Positions 22,678 to 30,624 of a DNA stretch of 36,961 nucleotides are shown here, one piece after another. Every line of letters starts with the position of its first letter. The stretch's first letter is position 1. The DNA is taken from positions 75,505-112,465 of the forward strand of contig NZ_JAFA01000021.1 of the NCBI RefSeq assembly GCF_000519185.1, given 5' to 3'. Under the pieces are notes generated by a model. It saw only the letters and a list, made by a program, of their open reading frames with translations, searched no databases and was not told where the DNA came from. Origin of the DNA: Paraburkholderia nodosa DSM 21604. GTDB taxonomy: Bacteria > Pseudomonadota > Gammaproteobacteria > Burkholderiales > Burkholderiaceae. Both the position numbers and the translations under genes were made by a program.

Positions 22678-24081
22678 CTAGCGCGCGCGCTCGATAAACC
22701 GCCACAGCGCATCGTCGGTCGAATACGGCGCGTTGAAGCGAAACCACGCGCTCGGTTCGTCGTCGGGTCTGAAATAGGAGCCAGGTGCGAGCCAGATGCC
22801 ATCGCGCAGCGCCGCCGTGGCGATCGCGCCGGCCCGTTCGGGTTCGATGGCAAGCCGCGCCCACACGAACAGCCCCGCGCGCGGCCGGTGGAATATCTCG
22901 AGCCCCAGCGCGTCGAGCCGCTCCTCCACGCAGGCATGCGCGGCCTTCAGCCGTTCGTTCACGAGTTCGACATGGCGCGCGTGACGCCCTTCGAGCAAGA
23001 CCTTGTCGACCATGCGCTCGATGGTCGCCGACGAGGTGAGCCCCACCGCCATCTTCGCGCGCGCCAGCTCGCGCAGCACATCGCGCTCGGCGACCACATA
23101 GCCGCAACGCAGCGAAGGCGTGACCGTCTTCGAAAAGCCGCTGACGTACAGCACGCGCTGCAAGCCTTCCATCGCCGCGAGCAGCGGCGCGCCAGGCGGC
23201 GCAAGCTCGCGGCTCACATCGTCCTCGACGACCCACATGCGCTGGCGCTCGGCGATCTGCAGCAAGCGGAAGGCGTTGGACATCGCATACGTCGCACCGG
23301 TGGGATTCTGCAGCGTCGTGTTCACGAAGATCGCCTTCGGCTGGTGCGCCGCCACCTGGCGCTCGAGCGCCTCGATGTCGAGCCCGGCGGGCGTGCGCGG
23401 CACGCCGTGCACCGTGAGCCCCGCGAGCTTGAGGATCTGCAGCAGATTGCAGTAGCCGGGGTCTTCCACGAGCACCGTGTCGCCGGGCCGCAGCAGCGTA
23501 CGCACGATGAGATCGAGCCCCTGCGTCGCGCCCTGCGTGAGCAGGACGTTCGACACTTCGACCGGCAGCCCCTGCCGGTCCAGCTGCGCCGCGATGCGCT
23601 CGCGCAGCGGCGCGTAACCGTACGGGTGCCCGTAGTCGCCAAGCCGCACGGCCGGCACCCGGCTCATGGCGCGCAAGGCGTGCTGCAGGCCGCTTTCGTT
23701 GATCCACTCGCCCGGCACCCAGCCGCAGCCCGCCTTGATCGGCACCGAATGATCGGCGAACACGTCGGAGAGCAGCCAGGTCGCCGTCAGCGTGGGCGGC
23801 TGCCAGCCCGCTGCGCTCGCGCGCGCCGACTCGTTGCGCGGCGCCACGCGGTAGCCCGAGCCGCGCCGCGCAACGACGAAGCCCATCGAAACGAGACGGT
23901 TGTACGCCTCGGTCACTGTATAGGTGGATAGCTCGTGGCTTTGCGCGAGCTGCCGCACCGAGGGCAGCAACGCGCCGGCGCGCAGCGATTGCGCTTCGAT
24001 CGCGCGCGTGAAGCCCTGCACGAGCTGCTCGACAAGCGTCGTCGTGACGCCGCGGCCGCGCTCCAGTTCGAGTTCGATCAT
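22678..24081 (-). CDS. MocR-type GntR/aminotransferase-fold regulator
   Basis: A 467-residue regulator. The GntR winged helix is at about residues 15-80 (LLPSVRQLAQSHELSTYTVT, RRGSGYRVAP), a linker follows, and a type-I aminotransferase-like domain runs from about 115 to the end. The PLP lysine is K318 in SGFSKTVTPSLRCGYV. Other PLP-fold marks are DPGYCNL, NTTLQNPTGATYAMSNA and VEDDVSRE. MocR proteins sense PLP or amino-acid/PLP adducts and often activate a divergent gene, here the omega-amino-acid aminotransferase at 24253. The start at 24081 was chosen by homology; the ribosome-binding site is weak. The frame stays open far upstream, but that is antisense to the aminotransferase gene. It ends 21 bases from polB, convergently. 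Confidence 0.9.
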   Translation of the reverse strand: MIELELERGRGVTTTLVEQLVQGFTRAIEAQSLRAGALLPSVRQLAQSHELSTYTVTEAYNRLVSMGFVVARRGSGYRVAPRNESARASAAGWQPPTLTATWLLSDVFADHSVPIKAGCGWVPGEWINESGLQHALRAMSRVPAVRLGDYGHPYGYAPLRERIAAQLDRQGLPVEVSNVLLTQGATQGLDLIVRTLLRPGDTVLVEDPGYCNLLQILKLAGLTVHGVPRTPAGLDIEALERQVAAHQPKAIFVNTTLQNPTGATYAMSNAFRLLQIAERQRMWVVEDDVSRELAPPGAPLLAAMEGLQRVLYVSGFSKTVTPSLRCGYVVAERDVLRELARAKMAVGLTSSATIERMVDKVLLEGRHARHVELVNERLKAAHACVEERLDALGLEIFHRPRAGLFVWARLAIEPERAGAIATAALRDGIWLAPGSYFRPDDEPSAWFRFNAPYSTDDALWRFIERAR

Positions 24082-24134
24082 CGGGAAAGCAAGCGTATAG
24101 TGCGAGGGAAAACCCGTACGATTTAGGGCGCCGA

Positions 24135-24224
24135 CCAATACAGTTGGCGAGAATTGTCCAGCACGGTTTGCAGAGCAGTATAGAGACTGTCTATGCCGTC
24201 GTTCAAGCCTCGGCGCTACAGTTG
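24135..24224. promoter_or_regulatory. Repeats in the MocR/aminotransferase divergent promoter
   Basis: CCAATACAGTTGG (24135-24147) is an inverted repeat. ATAGAGACTGTCTAT (24180-24194) is a second dyad with 5-base arms and a 5-base spacer. TACAGTTG occurs twice as a direct repeat (24139-24146 and 24217-24224). MocR regulators usually bind repeated elements in such divergent regions, so these are candidate operators. Confidence 0.45.
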
Positions 24225-24252
24225 AGCCAAACCCACCTGAGGAGAAGCACGC

Positions 24253-25581
24253 ATGACTTCGCGCCCCGTCATCGACGATCTCTCGTCGTTCTGGATGCCC
24301 TTCACCGCCAATCGCCAGTTCAAGGCCGCGCCGCGCCTGCTCGAATCGGCGAAGGGCATGTACTACCGCACGACCGATGGCCGCGAAGTGCTCGACGGCA
24401 GCGCGGGCCTCTGGTGTGTGAACGCGGGCCATGCGCGCGAGGAAATCGTCGCGGCCATCGCCCAGCAAGCCGCGACGCTCGACTTCGCCCCCACGTTCCA
24501 GATGGGCCACCCGCTCGCGTTCGAAGCGGCCCGGAAGATCGCGGAAATCATGCCGGCCGGGCTCGACCGCGTGTTCTTCACGAATTCCGGCTCGGAGTCG
24601 GTCGACACCGCACTGAAGATCGCGCTCGCCTACCATCGCGCACGCGGCGAAGGCCAGCGCACCAAGCTGATCGGCCGCGAGCGCGGCTATCACGGCGTGG
24701 GCTTCGGCGGCATCTCGGTGGGCGGCATCGGGCCGAATCGCAAGGCGTTCTCGGGCCAGCTGCTGCCCGCAGTCGATCATCTGCCGCACACACATGATCT
24801 CGAGCACAACGCGTTCTCGAAGGGCCAGCCGGCCTGGGGCGCCCATCTCGCTGAAGACCTCGAGCGCATCGTCGCGCTGCACGACGCCTCGACCATCGCC
24901 GCCGTAATCGTCGAACCCGTGGCGGGCTCGACCGGCGTGCTGATTCCGCCGCAAGGCTATCTGCAGCGTCTGCGCGAGATCTGCACGAAGCACGGCATCC
25001 TGCTGATTTTCGACGAGGTCATCACGGGCTTCGGGCGCCTCGGCAAGGCCACGGCCAGCGAGTATTTCGGCGTGACGCCCGACATCATCACCATGGCCAA
25101 GGCGATCAACAACGCCGCCGTGCCGATGGGCGGCGTGGCCGCGAGCCGCACGGTTCACGACACGATCGTGAACAGCGGCGCGCAGGGCGCAATCGAGCTG
25201 TTCCACGGCTATACGTATTCGGCGCACCCGCTCGCCGCCGCCGCCGCGATCGCGACGCAGGATCTGTATCGCCGCGAGGGCCTGTTCGAGCGCGCCGGAG
25301 CGCTCGCGCCGAAGTTCGAGGCCGCAGCGCATGCGCTGCGCGGCGAGAAGCACGTGAAGGACGTGCGCAATCTCGGCCTCGTTGCCGGCGTCGAACTCGA
25401 CTCGCGCGACGGCGCACCGGGCGCGCGCGCTTACGAGGTTTTCGTGAAGTGCTTCGAGGCGGGCGTGCTGATCCGCTTCACGGGCGACATTCTCGCGTTC
25501 TCGCCGCCGCTGATCGTGACCGAAGAGGAAATCGCACGCCTGTTCGGCACGGTGCGCGACGTGCTCGCCACGGTGCAGTAA
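24253..25581 (+). CDS. aptA: Beta-alanine/omega-amino acid:pyruvate aminotransferase
   Basis: A 442-residue class-III PLP aminotransferase that transfers the amino group of beta-alanine or other omega-amines to pyruvate. Visible features are FWMPFTANRQFK, AGLWCVNAGH, TNSGSESVDTALK (110-122, phosphate binding), RGYHGV, the PLP-ring Asp254 in IFDEVITGFGR, and the PLP lysine K283 in MAKAINNAAVPMGG. Similarity by eye to the Pseudomonas putida enzyme extends over the full length (DHLPHT, HGYTYSAHP, VRNLGL). AGGAG lies 7 bases upstream of the ATG. It is divergent from the MocR regulator that probably controls it, and a strong terminator follows. Substrate range may also include 3-aminoisobutyrate or GABA. 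Confidence 0.92.
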   Translation: MTSRPVIDDLSSFWMPFTANRQFKAAPRLLESAKGMYYRTTDGREVLDGSAGLWCVNAGHAREEIVAAIAQQAATLDFAPTFQMGHPLAFEAARKIAEIMPAGLDRVFFTNSGSESVDTALKIALAYHRARGEGQRTKLIGRERGYHGVGFGGISVGGIGPNRKAFSGQLLPAVDHLPHTHDLEHNAFSKGQPAWGAHLAEDLERIVALHDASTIAAVIVEPVAGSTGVLIPPQGYLQRLREICTKHGILLIFDEVITGFGRLGKATASEYFGVTPDIITMAKAINNAAVPMGGVAASRTVHDTIVNSGAQGAIELFHGYTYSAHPLAAAAAIATQDLYRREGLFERAGALAPKFEAAAHALRGEKHVKDVRNLGLVAGVELDSRDGAPGARAYEVFVKCFEAGVLIRFTGDILAFSPPLIVTEEEIARLFGTVRDVLATVQ

Positions 25582-25638
25582 CGCGCGAGGCGCGAGCGAA
25601 CCAACACTCGCGCCTGCTTTCATTTGGTAATCCGCCGC

Positions 25639-25674
25639 AAAGGCGGCCCGGGGTCGGGCCGCCTTTTCTTTTTT
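25639..25674 (+). terminator. Rho-independent terminator after aptA
   Basis: AAAGGCGGCCC and GGGCCGCCTTT form an 11-bp stem around a 6-base loop, followed by TTTTCTTTTTT-type sequence. It lies 58 bases downstream of the aminotransferase stop. Confidence 0.92.
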
Positions 25675-25845
25675 CGGCCGTTCGACCCATGCAATACGCA
25701 GGCAGCAGGATTGCGCAGCCGTACGCGCGAGGACCGGGTTCAAGCACAGCGCGCGCCATCGGCGTATCGTTGCCCTATCCGCCATAACAAACGCGATTGC
25801 GGCGAGCGCGCATCGACCGACGTGCGCTGGCCAGGAGGGAATCTC

Positions 25846-26094
25846 ATGAAGATGCCAGTCCGCATCGGCACGCATATCGAGGGCGTCCACTGGATCGCCG
25901 AGTATGGGGAAGCGACCCATCAAATCCGTGTGTTCCGTGACGGCCGCGTGGTCGACACGATCCCCGCGCCCGCGGCCATGTTCGGCGAAGAACGCGACGC
26001 GGGTTCGGCCAGCGACGCGGCGAGCCGCGCCGAGGAAGCCGCGCTGCTCGCCTGCCTGCGCCGCTACGTAGCCGACGTGCAGCCAGAAGAATAG
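25846..26094 (+). CDS. Small uncharacterised protein, 82 aa
   Basis: I do not recognise this protein. It is soluble, with no signal peptide or membrane segment. The N-terminal half looks like beta-strands (VRIGTHIEGVHWIAEYGEAT, IRVFRDGRVVDT). The C-terminal half is Ala/Glu-rich and probably helical (SRAEEAALLACLRRYVADV). A near-ideal AGGAGGGA lies 7 bases upstream of the ATG, and codon use matches the neighbours, so it is likely real. Its stop is 44 bases before the ferredoxin-NADP reductase start, so the two may be co-transcribed. It lies after the aptA terminator, so it has its own promoter. Confidence 0.7.
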   Translation: MKMPVRIGTHIEGVHWIAEYGEATHQIRVFRDGRVVDTIPAPAAMFGEERDAGSASDAASRAEEAALLACLRRYVADVQPEE

Positions 26095-26138
26095 GACTCT
26101 TGATCATTATCCCTGCCTCTTGCAAGGAGAGCTCGCCG

Positions 26139-27206
26139 ATGAACGAGCGCAACGATCACTTCCCGCCCCAGCTTGTCGAAACCGATGCGCTCATCATCGG
26201 TGCCGGGCCGGTGGGACTTTTCCAGGTGTTCGAACTCGGCCTGATGGAAATCCACGCACACGTGGTCGATTCGCTGCCGGTGGTGGGCGGCCAGTGTGCC
26301 GAGCTTTACCCCGACAAGCCGATCTACGACATTCCGGCGGTGCTGATGTGCACCGGGCAACAGCTGGTCGATGCGCTGATGCAGCAAATCGAGCCTTTTG
26401 GCGCGACGTTCCATCTCGGCCAGGAAGTGCAAATCGTCGAGCCGCGCGCCGACGGCCGCTTTTTCGTGCAGACGAGCAAGGGTACGCAGTTTCTGACGAA
26501 GACGGTGTTCATCGCGGCGGGCGTGGGCTCGTTTCAGCCGCGCACGCTCAAGCTGAGCGGTATCGAGCGTTACCGCGACACGCAGTTGTTCTATCGCGTG
26601 CGCGATCTCGAGCGCTTTCGCGACAAGGACGTCGCGGTGTGCGGCGGCGGCGATTCGGCGCTCGATTGGGCGCTGCAACTCGTGGACGTCGCGCAGAGCG
26701 TGATTCTGCTGCATCGGCGTGAGGGCTATCGCGCGGCGCCGGCAACGGTCGCGAAGATGCACGCGCTATGCGAGGAGTGGCGCATGCAGTCCATTGTCGG
26801 CCAACTGACGGGCTTCGACGACGAAGGCGGCAAGCTCAAGCGCATCAAGGTGACCGGCGGCGACGGCATCACGCGCGCGCTGGATCTCGATTACCTGCTC
26901 GTGTTCTATGGCTTGTCGCCGCAACTCGGGCCGATCGCGCAATGGGGCCTCGAGATCGAACGCAAGCAGTTGCCGGTGGATACGGCGCGCTTCGAAACGA
27001 GCGTGCCGGGCATCTTTGCCGTCGGCGATATCAATACTTATCCGGGCAAGAAGAAGCTGATTCTCTCCGGCTTTCACGAAGCCGCGCTCGCTGCATTCGG
27101 CGCGGCACATCATGTGTTTCCCGAGAAGAAAATCCATCTGCAGTACACGACGACCAGCACGCGCCTGCACAAGGTGCTCGGCGTGGAGTCGCCGGTGTTC
27201 GACTGA
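26139..27206 (+). CDS. Ferredoxin/flavodoxin--NADP+ reductase, thioredoxin-reductase-like type
   Basis: A 355-residue FAD/NADPH flavoprotein. The FAD-binding GAGPVGLF is at about residues 24-31, followed by VVGGQCAELYPDKPIYDIP, which lacks the CxxC of thioredoxin reductase. The NADPH site is CGGGDSALDWA, and the second FAD motif is FAVGDINTYPGKKKLILSGFHEA. This matches YumC-type ferredoxin-NADP reductases. It would pass electrons between NADPH and a ferredoxin or flavodoxin; the partner is not in the window. The ATG at 26139 follows AAGGAG; an earlier in-frame ATT at 26100 is not needed. It converges on pcaC across a 37-base gap that holds a hairpin. Confidence 0.9.
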   Translation: MNERNDHFPPQLVETDALIIGAGPVGLFQVFELGLMEIHAHVVDSLPVVGGQCAELYPDKPIYDIPAVLMCTGQQLVDALMQQIEPFGATFHLGQEVQIVEPRADGRFFVQTSKGTQFLTKTVFIAAGVGSFQPRTLKLSGIERYRDTQLFYRVRDLERFRDKDVAVCGGGDSALDWALQLVDVAQSVILLHRREGYRAAPATVAKMHALCEEWRMQSIVGQLTGFDDEGGKLKRIKVTGGDGITRALDLDYLLVFYGLSPQLGPIAQWGLEIERKQLPVDTARFETSVPGIFAVGDINTYPGKKKLILSGFHEAALAAFGAAHHVFPEKKIHLQYTTTSTRLHKVLGVESPVFD

Positions 27207-27228
27207 ACGCGGGGCGAGTGCCCCGCGT
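27207..27228. terminator. Hairpin between convergent reductase and pcaC genes
   Basis: ACGCGGGGC and GCCCCGCGT form a perfect 9-bp stem around GAGT, starting right after the reductase stop codon and 16 bases from the pcaC stop. No T-tract follows on either strand. Its position suggests a shared, weak bidirectional terminator. Confidence 0.5.
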
Positions 27229-27243
27229 GTTGAGGCCATACGA

Positions 27244-27633
27244 TCAGGCCTGCTCGGCGTCCTGCTCGCGGAAGATGCGGTCGGCGAGATGGAACGCCGA
27301 GTTCGCCGCCGGCACGCCGCAGTAAATCGCCGTTTGCAGCAGCACTTCCTTGATCTCGTCGCGCGTGACGCCGTTGTTGCGCGCAGCGCGCAGATGCAGC
27401 GCAAGTTCTTCGCTGCGGTTGAGCGCGACCATCATGGCGATCGTCAGCAGGCTGCGCGTGTGGCGCGGCAAGCCATCACGCGTCCAGATCTCGCCCCACG
27501 CGTAGCGCGAAATGAAGTTCTGGAATTCTTCGGTCACTTCGGTGCGGTTGGCGAGCGAACGATCGACGTGCGCGTCGCCCAGTACCGCGCGGCGCACCTT
27601 CATGCCGGCTTCGTAGCGGTCTTCGTCGTTCAT
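27244..27633 (-). CDS. pcaC: 4-carboxymuconolactone decarboxylase
   Basis: A 129-residue enzyme of the protocatechuate branch of the beta-ketoadipate pathway. It decarboxylates 4-carboxymuconolactone to 3-oxoadipate enol-lactone. The carboxymuconolactone decarboxylase fold is seen in DRSLANRTEVTEEFQNFISR, RYAWGEIWTRDGLPRHTRSL, MVALNRSEELALHLRAA and TAIYCGVPAANSAF. The ATG at 27633 shares one base with the pcaD stop (TGATG), so translation is coupled. Last gene of pcaI-J-B-D-C. It is a separate protein here, not a pcaD-pcaC fusion as in some bacteria. Confidence 0.95.
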   Translation of the reverse strand: MNDEDRYEAGMKVRRAVLGDAHVDRSLANRTEVTEEFQNFISRYAWGEIWTRDGLPRHTRSLLTIAMMVALNRSEELALHLRAARNNGVTRDEIKEVLLQTAIYCGVPAANSAFHLADRIFREQDAEQA

Positions 27634-28421
27634 CACGCCCCCAGCAGGAAATCGACCACGATCTTGTTGTACTCGTCCGCCTGCTCGACGTTCGAGATGT
27701 GCGCGGCGTTCAGCTCGACATAGCGTGCGCCCGGCACCGATTCGGCCAGTTCGCGTCCTTGTGCGGGCGTCGCGGCCAGATCGTGCGTGCCAGAGATCAC
27801 GAGCGTGCGCGCCTCGATCGACGGCGCCTCGCCGCGCAGGTCGGCTGCGTTGATCGCTTCGCAGTTCGAAGCATAGCCGTCCTTGTCGGTATGCACGAAC
27901 ACGTCGCGCACCTGCGACATCACGAGCGCATTGTTCGCGATGAACTCGGGCGTGTACCAGCGCGGCAGCACCGCGTCGGCGAGCGCGAGCATGCCTTCGC
28001 TGCGAGCCTTCGCGGCGCGCGGCACCCACACTTCCGGCGAGCCGATCTTCGCGGCCGTGTTGCACAGCACGAGGCGATCGATGCGGTTGGCGTAACGCGC
28101 GCCGAGGCCGACGCCAGTCAGGCCGCCCATCGAAACCCCGACGAAATGCGCGCGTTCGATGCCGAGCTGGTCCATCAGGCCGATCACGTCGCTGGTCAGC
28201 TGCTCGATGGTGTACGGGCCCTGCGGCGCCGCCGAGTGGCCGTGGCCGCGCGTGTCGTAGCGCAGCACGCGGAAGTGCTTCGTGAACTCGGCGATCTGCG
28301 GCGTCCACATCGACACGTCGCTACCGAGCGAATTCGACAGAACCACCCATGGCGCCGAGCGGTTCTCCGAACCGTCGATGCGGTAGAACAAATGCGTGTC
28401 GTTGACGGCTGCGTAAGGCAT
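27633..28421 (-). CDS. pcaD: 3-oxoadipate enol-lactonase
   Basis: A 262-residue alpha/beta-hydrolase that opens 3-oxoadipate enol-lactone to 3-oxoadipate. The catalytic triad is visible: Ser97 in the elbow GVSMGG, Asp214 in ISGTHDLA and His241 in LNAAHISN. The oxyanion region VLSNSLGSDVSMW and the cap-domain segment RWYTPEF are typical. The ATG at 28421 was chosen because GAGGAG lies 8 bases upstream; a frame to 28454 adds 11 residues that run into the pcaB end. It lies 29 bases after pcaB and overlaps pcaC by one base. Confidence 0.95.
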   Translation of the reverse strand: MPYAAVNDTHLFYRIDGSENRSAPWVVLSNSLGSDVSMWTPQIAEFTKHFRVLRYDTRGHGHSAAPQGPYTIEQLTSDVIGLMDQLGIERAHFVGVSMGGLTGVGLGARYANRIDRLVLCNTAAKIGSPEVWVPRAAKARSEGMLALADAVLPRWYTPEFIANNALVMSQVRDVFVHTDKDGYASNCEAINAADLRGEAPSIEARTLVISGTHDLAATPAQGRELAESVPGARYVELNAAHISNVEQADEYNKIVVDFLLGA

Positions 28422-28450
28422 GCGTGTTACTCCTCGTGTGTCTTCTGTGA

Positions 28451-29818
28451 TCAATGGGACGTGCGCTGCGTGGCTTTCGCTGCATACGACGCGAGCACCG
28501 CGTCGACGAACGCGTGCGCCTGCCCCACGTAATTGGCCGGATCGAGCAGCGCCTTGAGGCGCGCTTCGTCCAGGTGCCTCGTCACGGCGGGCTCCGCCGC
28601 GAGGACTTCGTACAGCGTGCGGCCGCTTTGCACCGCCGATTTCGATGCGTGCTCAACGAGATGATGCGCGTCCAGACGCCCGATCTGGTCGCCGAGCGCG
28701 AGCATCACGGCTTCGCCGAGAATGAGGCCGTGCGTGATGTCGAGATTCGCCGCGAGCCGTTCGGGGCGCACTTCGAGTCCAGCGGTAATCTGTTCGATCT
28801 GCGCGAGCGCGCCGCCGGCGAGGCGCGCGAGATCGGGCAGCGCATCCCACTCGGCTTGCCAGCCGCCGAGCGCGCGCTCGTGTTCCTGAACCATGCCAGC
28901 GAACACCGTCGCGACGAGGCCCGGCGCGCGCACGGCAGCCGTCAGGACGGCTGCGCAACCCACGGGATTGCGCTTGTGCGGCATGGTCGAGGAACCGCCC
29001 TTGCCTGCCGCCGCCGGTTCGCCCAGCTCGCCGATTTCGGTCTGCATCTGCAAGGAAATGTCGCGCGCGATCTTGCCGAGCGTGCCGATGAGCATGCCGA
29101 AGAACGACGCGGCTTCGGCAATGCGATCGCGCTGCGTGTGCCACGGCATGGCGGGCAGCGCGAGCCCGAGTTCTTGCGCGAGCGCGGCGCTCACCGCCGG
29201 GGCGGCGTCGCGCAGGCTCGCGAGCGTGCCGGCCGCGCCGCCGAACTGCAGCACGAGCGCCCGCTCGCGCAGCACGGCAAGGCGTTCGCGATGGCGCAGC
29301 ATCGCGTCGAGCCATTGCGCGAACTTCAAGCCGAGCGTGATGGGCAGCGCCTGCTGCAGCCACGTGCGCCCGACCGCCGGCGTCGCGCGATGCGTGCGCG
29401 CGAGGTCCGCCAGCGTCGCGCAGAGCGCGTCGATGCCGCGCTCGATCAGCGCGAGCGCGTCGCGCAACTGCAGCACGGTGGCCGTGTCGATGATGTCCTG
29501 GCTCGTGGCGCCCCAGTGAACGTACTTGGCGGCTTCGGGGTCGGCGGACTTCACGCGCGCCGTGAGCTGCTTGACGAGCGGGATCGCCAGGTTGCCGCCC
29601 AGCGCGGCGTCGCGTGCGAGCGCCGGCGCGTCGAGCTGATCCGCCGCGCAGGCCTCGACGATCGCACCCACGGCCGACTGCGGAATCACGCCATGCGCCG
29701 CCGAGGCGCGCGCGAGCGCCGCTTCGACGTCCAGCATGCGTTGCAGCGTGGCATCGGGAGACCAGACCGCATTCATCGGTTCGGTCCCGCAGATCAGGCT
29801 CGTGAGGCGTTCAATCAT
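28451..29818 (-). CDS. pcaB: 3-carboxy-cis,cis-muconate cycloisomerase
   Basis: A 455-residue member of the fumarase/aspartase superfamily. It lactonises 3-carboxymuconate to 4-carboxymuconolactone. HWGATSQDIIDT is at 101-112, and the superfamily signature GSSTMPHKRNP is at 275-285, with the preceding ELGEPAAAGKG loop. Length fits PcaB. No good ribosome-binding site is seen before the ATG at 29818, and a strong hairpin lies 53-93 bases upstream in the pcaJ-pcaB gap. Together these suggest expression is tuned relative to pcaIJ. The C-terminal 60 residues (LDPANYVGQAHAFVDAVL) are typical of the family. Confidence 0.95.
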   Translation of the reverse strand: MIERLTSLICGTEPMNAVWSPDATLQRMLDVEAALARASAAHGVIPQSAVGAIVEACAADQLDAPALARDAALGGNLAIPLVKQLTARVKSADPEAAKYVHWGATSQDIIDTATVLQLRDALALIERGIDALCATLADLARTHRATPAVGRTWLQQALPITLGLKFAQWLDAMLRHRERLAVLRERALVLQFGGAAGTLASLRDAAPAVSAALAQELGLALPAMPWHTQRDRIAEAASFFGMLIGTLGKIARDISLQMQTEIGELGEPAAAGKGGSSTMPHKRNPVGCAAVLTAAVRAPGLVATVFAGMVQEHERALGGWQAEWDALPDLARLAGGALAQIEQITAGLEVRPERLAANLDITHGLILGEAVMLALGDQIGRLDAHHLVEHASKSAVQSGRTLYEVLAAEPAVTRHLDEARLKALLDPANYVGQAHAFVDAVLASYAAKATQRTSH

Positions 29819-29871
29819 GGAGTGTGGCGCGTGGAAAAAGGCGGGCGTTCAGAGACAGACGGAACGAAGCG

Positions 29872-29911
29872 GGCGCGGCAACCGTCGACGAATGCCGACG
29901 GTTGCCGCGCC
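29872..29911 (-). other. Strong 16-bp hairpin between pcaJ and pcaB
   Basis: GGCGCGGCAACCGTCG and CGACGGTTGCCGCGCC are perfect complements separated by the 8-base loop ACGAATGC. The hairpin sits in the 129-base pcaJ-pcaB gap, the only long gap in the operon. No T-run follows in the direction of transcription, so it is more likely an RNA-stability element, attenuator or weak terminator than a full stop. Confidence 0.65.
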
Positions 29912-29947
29912 ACTCACGTGCGAATGATGCGCACGTCTACGAACAGT

Positions 29948-30607
29948 TTACGCTGCGCGACGGTTTTGCGTCGCGTCGATCAGCGGCACGCCGGCGAGCT
30001 TCTGCAGCGCGTCGAAATCGATGTCCGAATAGATCTCGCGCACGGCGAGGCCTTCGGGCGTGACGTCGAACGCGGCAAGGTCGGTATAGATGCGGCCCAC
30101 GCAGCCCACGCCCGTCACCGGGTACGAGCATTCGCTCACGAGCTTGCTTTCGCCCTGCTTGGTCAGCAGTTCCATCATGACGAACACCTGCTTGGCGCCG
30201 AGTGCGAGGTCCATCGCACCGCCCACAGCCGGAATCGCGTCGGGCGCGCCGGTGTGCCAGTTCGCGAGGTCGCCACTGACCGACACCTGGAACGCGCCGA
30301 GCACGCAGTAGTCGAGGTGGCCGCCGCGCATCATCGCGAACGAGTCGGCGTGGTGGAAGTAGGCGCCGCCGGTGAGCAGCGTGACGTGCTGCTTGCCCGC
30401 GTTGATGAGTTCGTCGTCTTCCTCGCCGGGCGCGGGCGCCGGGCCCATGCCGAGCAGACCGTTCTCGCTGTGCAGGAAGATTTCCTTGCTCGGATCGAGG
30501 TGGTTGGCCACCAGCGTCGGAACGCCGATGCCGAGATTCACATACGCGCCTTCGGGAATGTCCGCGGCCACGCGCTTGGCCATTTCATCGCGATTCAGTC
30601 GTTTCAT
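29948..30607 (-). CDS. pcaJ: 3-oxoadipate CoA-transferase subunit B
   Basis: A 219-residue beta subunit that, with PcaI, transfers CoA from succinyl-CoA to 3-oxoadipate. The catalytic glutamate is E48 in the conserved SENGLLGMGP. GIGVPTL, GGAMDLALGAKQVFVMMELL and VGRIYTDLAAFDV are typical of the family. GGAGAGAGG lies just upstream of the ATG. It starts 17 bases after pcaI, as expected for subunits made together. A hairpin lies between it and pcaB. Confidence 0.95.
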   Translation of the reverse strand: MKRLNRDEMAKRVAADIPEGAYVNLGIGVPTLVANHLDPSKEIFLHSENGLLGMGPAPAPGEEDDELINAGKQHVTLLTGGAYFHHADSFAMMRGGHLDYCVLGAFQVSVSGDLANWHTGAPDAIPAVGGAMDLALGAKQVFVMMELLTKQGESKLVSECSYPVTGVGCVGRIYTDLAAFDVTPEGLAVREIYSDIDFDALQKLAGVPLIDATQNRRAA

Positions 30608-30624
30608 TGCCTCTCTCCGTTCCT

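Noticed and set aside
20319..22697. A 792-codon frame overlapping polB in another phase
   Set aside because: Arg/Ala-rich shadow of polB, whose catalytic motifs are complete in the other frame.
22678..25923. A 1081-codon open frame on the minus strand
   Set aside because: Only 22678-24081 is a gene (MocR). The rest is antisense to the aminotransferase and open because of high GC; its translation is low-complexity.
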